Assembly (NCBI RefSeq): GCF_025118155.1
Contig: NW_026251390.1
Span: 62,001 to 126,000 of the forward strand
Direction: 5' to 3'
Length of the DNA stretch: 64,000 bases
Source: Cokeromyces recurvatus
Lineage: Eukaryota > Mucoromycota > Mucoromycetes > Mucorales > Mucoraceae
How positions within the stretch are numbered: position 1 is the stretch's first letter; the number at the start of each line of letters is the position of its first letter. The notes under the pieces are model-generated. The model was not told the origin of the DNA, ran no database searches, and saw only the letters and a program-made list of their open reading frames with translations. Of this stretch, positions 61,087 through 64,000 are shown in pieces. The position numbers and the translations under genes are program-made.

Positions 61087-64000
61087 ACTTTAGGTCTATT
61101 ATTTTCTAAAAAGTAAAAGAAAAAAAATATAAAAGAAAAGAAAAGAAAAAATAAAAAATAAGAAAAAAAATATATATAAAATAAAGTACAGGAATAGAGT
61201 TTAAAATGATATAAATGATTATCTAATTTTATTGAAACTGAGTGATAAGCTTTTCTTTCTGTCTTTTAATTTTAAAGAATGGGGAAATTAATAATCCTAC
61301 AGGGGTGGGATTTAATACCCTGATGTATAATATGTAACCTTTGAACTTCTTGTAAGTTCTAATGAAAAAAAAAAGAACTTCCCAAAAGAAAGTTACTATG
61401 CCACAGGCTGTTTTTGTCTATAACTAAAAAGGAAAAAGGAAAACTTTAAATATGATGTCACAAAGCAATGTTACACATACTTAACTGAATTAAACGTGGT
61501 AGAATAGACGCCTAAAGGCTTATCCTCTCCCGCCCTATTTCTCTACTTGTCTATCCTCCTTTTTCCCTCCCCCCCACATTTGAGCGGTATTCAAAATAGT
61601 GTTGAACTTTATAAAAACCATAATGCCTACAGATTTCATATTCAATGTTTAATTTCATAATACAAAAGTTACACTTGTTATATGCTATAACATGCTTTTC
61701 TATTTTGTATACAACAATCATTTAAATGAATAACAAGTGAGTGAATCTTACATAATGTATCGTAAGACAAATCACTCTCTTCACTTTGTTTAATAAATAA
61801 AAGAAGAATAATAATTCATTATAATCCCCGCATATTTCCCCACATTTTTTTTTTTTTTTTTTTACAAACAGAAACATTTGATGATTGCTAAGATATAATT
61901 ATCACTGTACCATTTTCCGTCTTGCTATATTTTTTTTTTATTTTTTTTCAGTGCTTTATAAATAAGATCATATGGTTATGAATGAACAAACCCGTTATCG
62001 AGTCATTCCAGAATTTGGTTTGACTAATATTATAATAACTCCACAAACAAGTATATACATATTTTTATATTCTTTTATATAGTAAAGAATCACTTATTAA
62101 AGAGTTAGTAGTGTAGACATATCAAATCTTGACTTTATATGATATCGTTTCTTTTTTTTAAAAAAAACAGATAATAAATAATTCTATCATATAGTTGAAT
62201 AATAAAAAGTACAGCAAGAGTTCTGTAGCGAACTTGTAAATCTATCAGTGTCTATGTGAAGTTTAGTTAATATGGACATCTATTATTATAGAAGAGAAAA
62301 GGACTTGATTTGGTCGAGCAATAAAGTTCGTTAAAACAAATATGCTGATATGAGTTAAATGCTATCTAATATCATACCAGAAGATAAAATACAAATATTA
62401 TAAGTCCAAATTCGAAAAAAAAAAATCCAAATAGTTCAACTTCATTTATTAAATTATTATCCATATATAATTTATATTTTTGACAAAAGACAAGTTATCA
62501 AAACTAATGTGATAAAAGTAACAATTGAACTAATATTCATATCTAAAACGATAATACTTTTTTAAGATTAGAAGAAAAGGGGAACGATTAATAGAAATAG
62601 GGAGTATTTGAACTACTGAAGGTTTTTGTATACAAGAAGTATAATAAAGTAAGCTTAGTCTATTTATGGATCTTAAACTCTTCAAAATTATCTTTGGATA
62701 ATATTATGCCTGCATACACTATCTTTTAAAATGTATGTTCCAAAATGATCGCCAAGCACCTGAGAAGCTAATATTACTTATTTTAAAGTTATGAAGCCAA
62801 CAGGTAGTACCTTGTTTTTTTTTATTCATCTCTTTCTTTACTATTAAAGGAGTACATTTTAGGCGAAATAAAGACTATTGTAATATTTATGGAATATTGA
62901 ACAGTTATATTTTAACATTACTTCAATAAAAAAAATATATTCTAATTTAGTTGTATAGTACTCAATTGTTGAATTAAATTTGAATAGGTTAGTATGTTAA
63001 CGATGGTTAAAAAAAAAAAAAAAAACTAACGAAACAATATACTTTTCATTTCTGAGTTGTTCAAGTGATCTTTAGTTTACATAGCTCAAACATGTTAGTC
63101 ATTAAGTTTTAGATAAGTGTATAGTTTGAGTTTAAAGGAGTTAACGTCTGCTTTAAAAGCTTTTATATTGGGAGAAAAAAGAAGTTGACGAATGAGGTAT
63201 AGATAGTTCGAGAATTTAATTAGCTATTTGTGGTGTATAGAGTTTACTATGCCTCAAATATATGATAGAAATAAAGAGAGAGACTGATAGTTAAGTGTTG
63301 CTAATGGTCAATTTAGAAGGTAGTCAAATGACTGTTGTGAAAGAGGTAAAGCTTAGTAAATAGCAGTGGAGATTACTATTTTGGTAAAGAGCCTTTAGAA
63401 GAAAGAAGCCTGCCCACACTTAAAGAAATAGTAGAAATGAGGATATTACCCAAATACCGATATGAGAATGGATATAAATCAAAGAGTCTATTATTAGCAA
63501 GATAGACTGTATCATAATTAAATTATTCATAAAATAATATGTGTTTATTCAATATGTTTTTGGCTATTGCTGATAGTTGATTGAAATCCTGGTCTAGAAT
63601 AATAACTAGTTCCTATTGAATGTCAAATAAGCCTTCTACTATCTTAGTAGCAGATAACCTTAACGAAAATACTTCAACTGGTATTTTTCTATACTAATGA
63701 TTTTTAATATAGCACAAGCTGAAATTGAATAAGCAATCAAATGATATCCTTTTAAGAACTATTCATTGTCGTGGACCCAAACTCCCTTCCTGCGTTCTTA
63801 TAAATTAGTAAAAAAAAAAAAAGTGGTAAAAACATTTACCATTAATGAAATAATACAAACGCTAAACACGCCATCAACTGAACAATATTCACTATTTACT
63901 AGAATTGTTTATTATCTTTTTTTTTTAAAAAAAAAAGAAACGATATCATATAAAGTCAAGATTTGATATGTCTACACTACTAACTCTTTAATAAGTGATT
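61087..64000. other. 2.9-kb region without recognisable genes
   Basis: The citrate synthase promoter should lie in the first few hundred bases. Beyond it are only AT-rich sequence and short frames; the longest (63766-63966) has no family resemblance. A 30-codon frame from 61975 (MVMNEQTRYRVIPEFGLTN) looks protein-like but ends without a convincing continuation. Minus-strand or plus-strand transposase relics are possible but not readable. Confidence 0.55.

Noticed and set aside
61975..62110. Protein-like 30-codon frame MVMNEQTRYRVIPEFGLTN with a possible donor and acceptor after it
   Set aside because: The joined reading ends within about ten codons in every phase and resembles no family.
63430..63490. 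Plus-strand reading EIVEMRILPKYRYENGYKS
   Set aside because: It vaguely recalls transposase sequence, but stops surround it and no second motif supports it.

Overview
The window is nuclear DNA of an AT-rich, intron-dense early-diverging fungus. Mucoromycota (Mucorales-like) is the best guess. The reasons are: GT-AG introns of mostly 50-110 nt in nearly every gene; fungal-type regulators (Met30/sconB, Rsp5, Slt2-type MAPK, GSK3); genes frequent in early-diverging fungi but patchy in Dikarya (an FTS/AKTIP UEV protein, a LARGE-like GT49 enzyme); and fragments of LINE and Tc1/mariner elements of the kind I associate with Mucorales. This is inference from gene content; no species can be named.

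Layout. 0-16 kb: 3' part of a nucleolin-like gene (+), then a minus-strand block of a bromodomain-ankyrin-bromodomain chromatin protein, a secreted subtilase, dynactin p25 and an F-box/EF-hand protein; then an RBM25-like splicing factor (+) converging on a GSK3 kinase (-). 16-31 kb: a small secreted protein, an LRR protein, ribosomal protein eL19, a PTC7-type phosphatase (-), FTS/AKTIP (+), METTL17/Rsm22 (-) and Met30 (+). 31-34 kb: Rsp5/NEDD4 ligase (-). 34.2-37.7 kb: a transposon nest with a 5'-truncated LINE, a broken Tc1/mariner transposase and older relics. 37.7-43.3 kb: no recognisable gene. 43.3-51.8 kb: GT49 glycosyltransferase (-), Slt2-type MAP kinase (+), MTP18/MTFP1 (-), small C2H2 zinc-finger protein (+). 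53.4-61.1 kb: coiled-coil protein, glycogen phosphorylase, a transposase relic, citrate synthase (-). 61.1-64 kb: no recognisable gene.

The genes are mostly unlinked housekeeping functions. Loose themes are mitochondria (PTC7, METTL17/Rsm22, MTP18, citrate synthase), ubiquitin ligases (Met30, Rsp5, F-box/EF-hand protein), kinase signalling (GSK3, MAPK) and dynein cargo transport (dynactin p25 and FTS). Exon structures were worked out by hand from reading frame, GT-AG sites and family similarity; every multi-exon model except the MAPK closes in frame.

Most worth checking: a bromodomain-ankyrin-AT-hook-bromodomain architecture; a one-base phase deficit at the catalytic-lysine splice junction of the MAPK; an eL19 start codon split by an intron; a 17-bp direct repeat that looks like the target-site duplication of a truncated LINE, with two more fragments of the same family nearby; and an F-box/EF-hand fusion. 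I saw no clearly new multi-gene system, no CRISPR array and no tRNA or rRNA gene.
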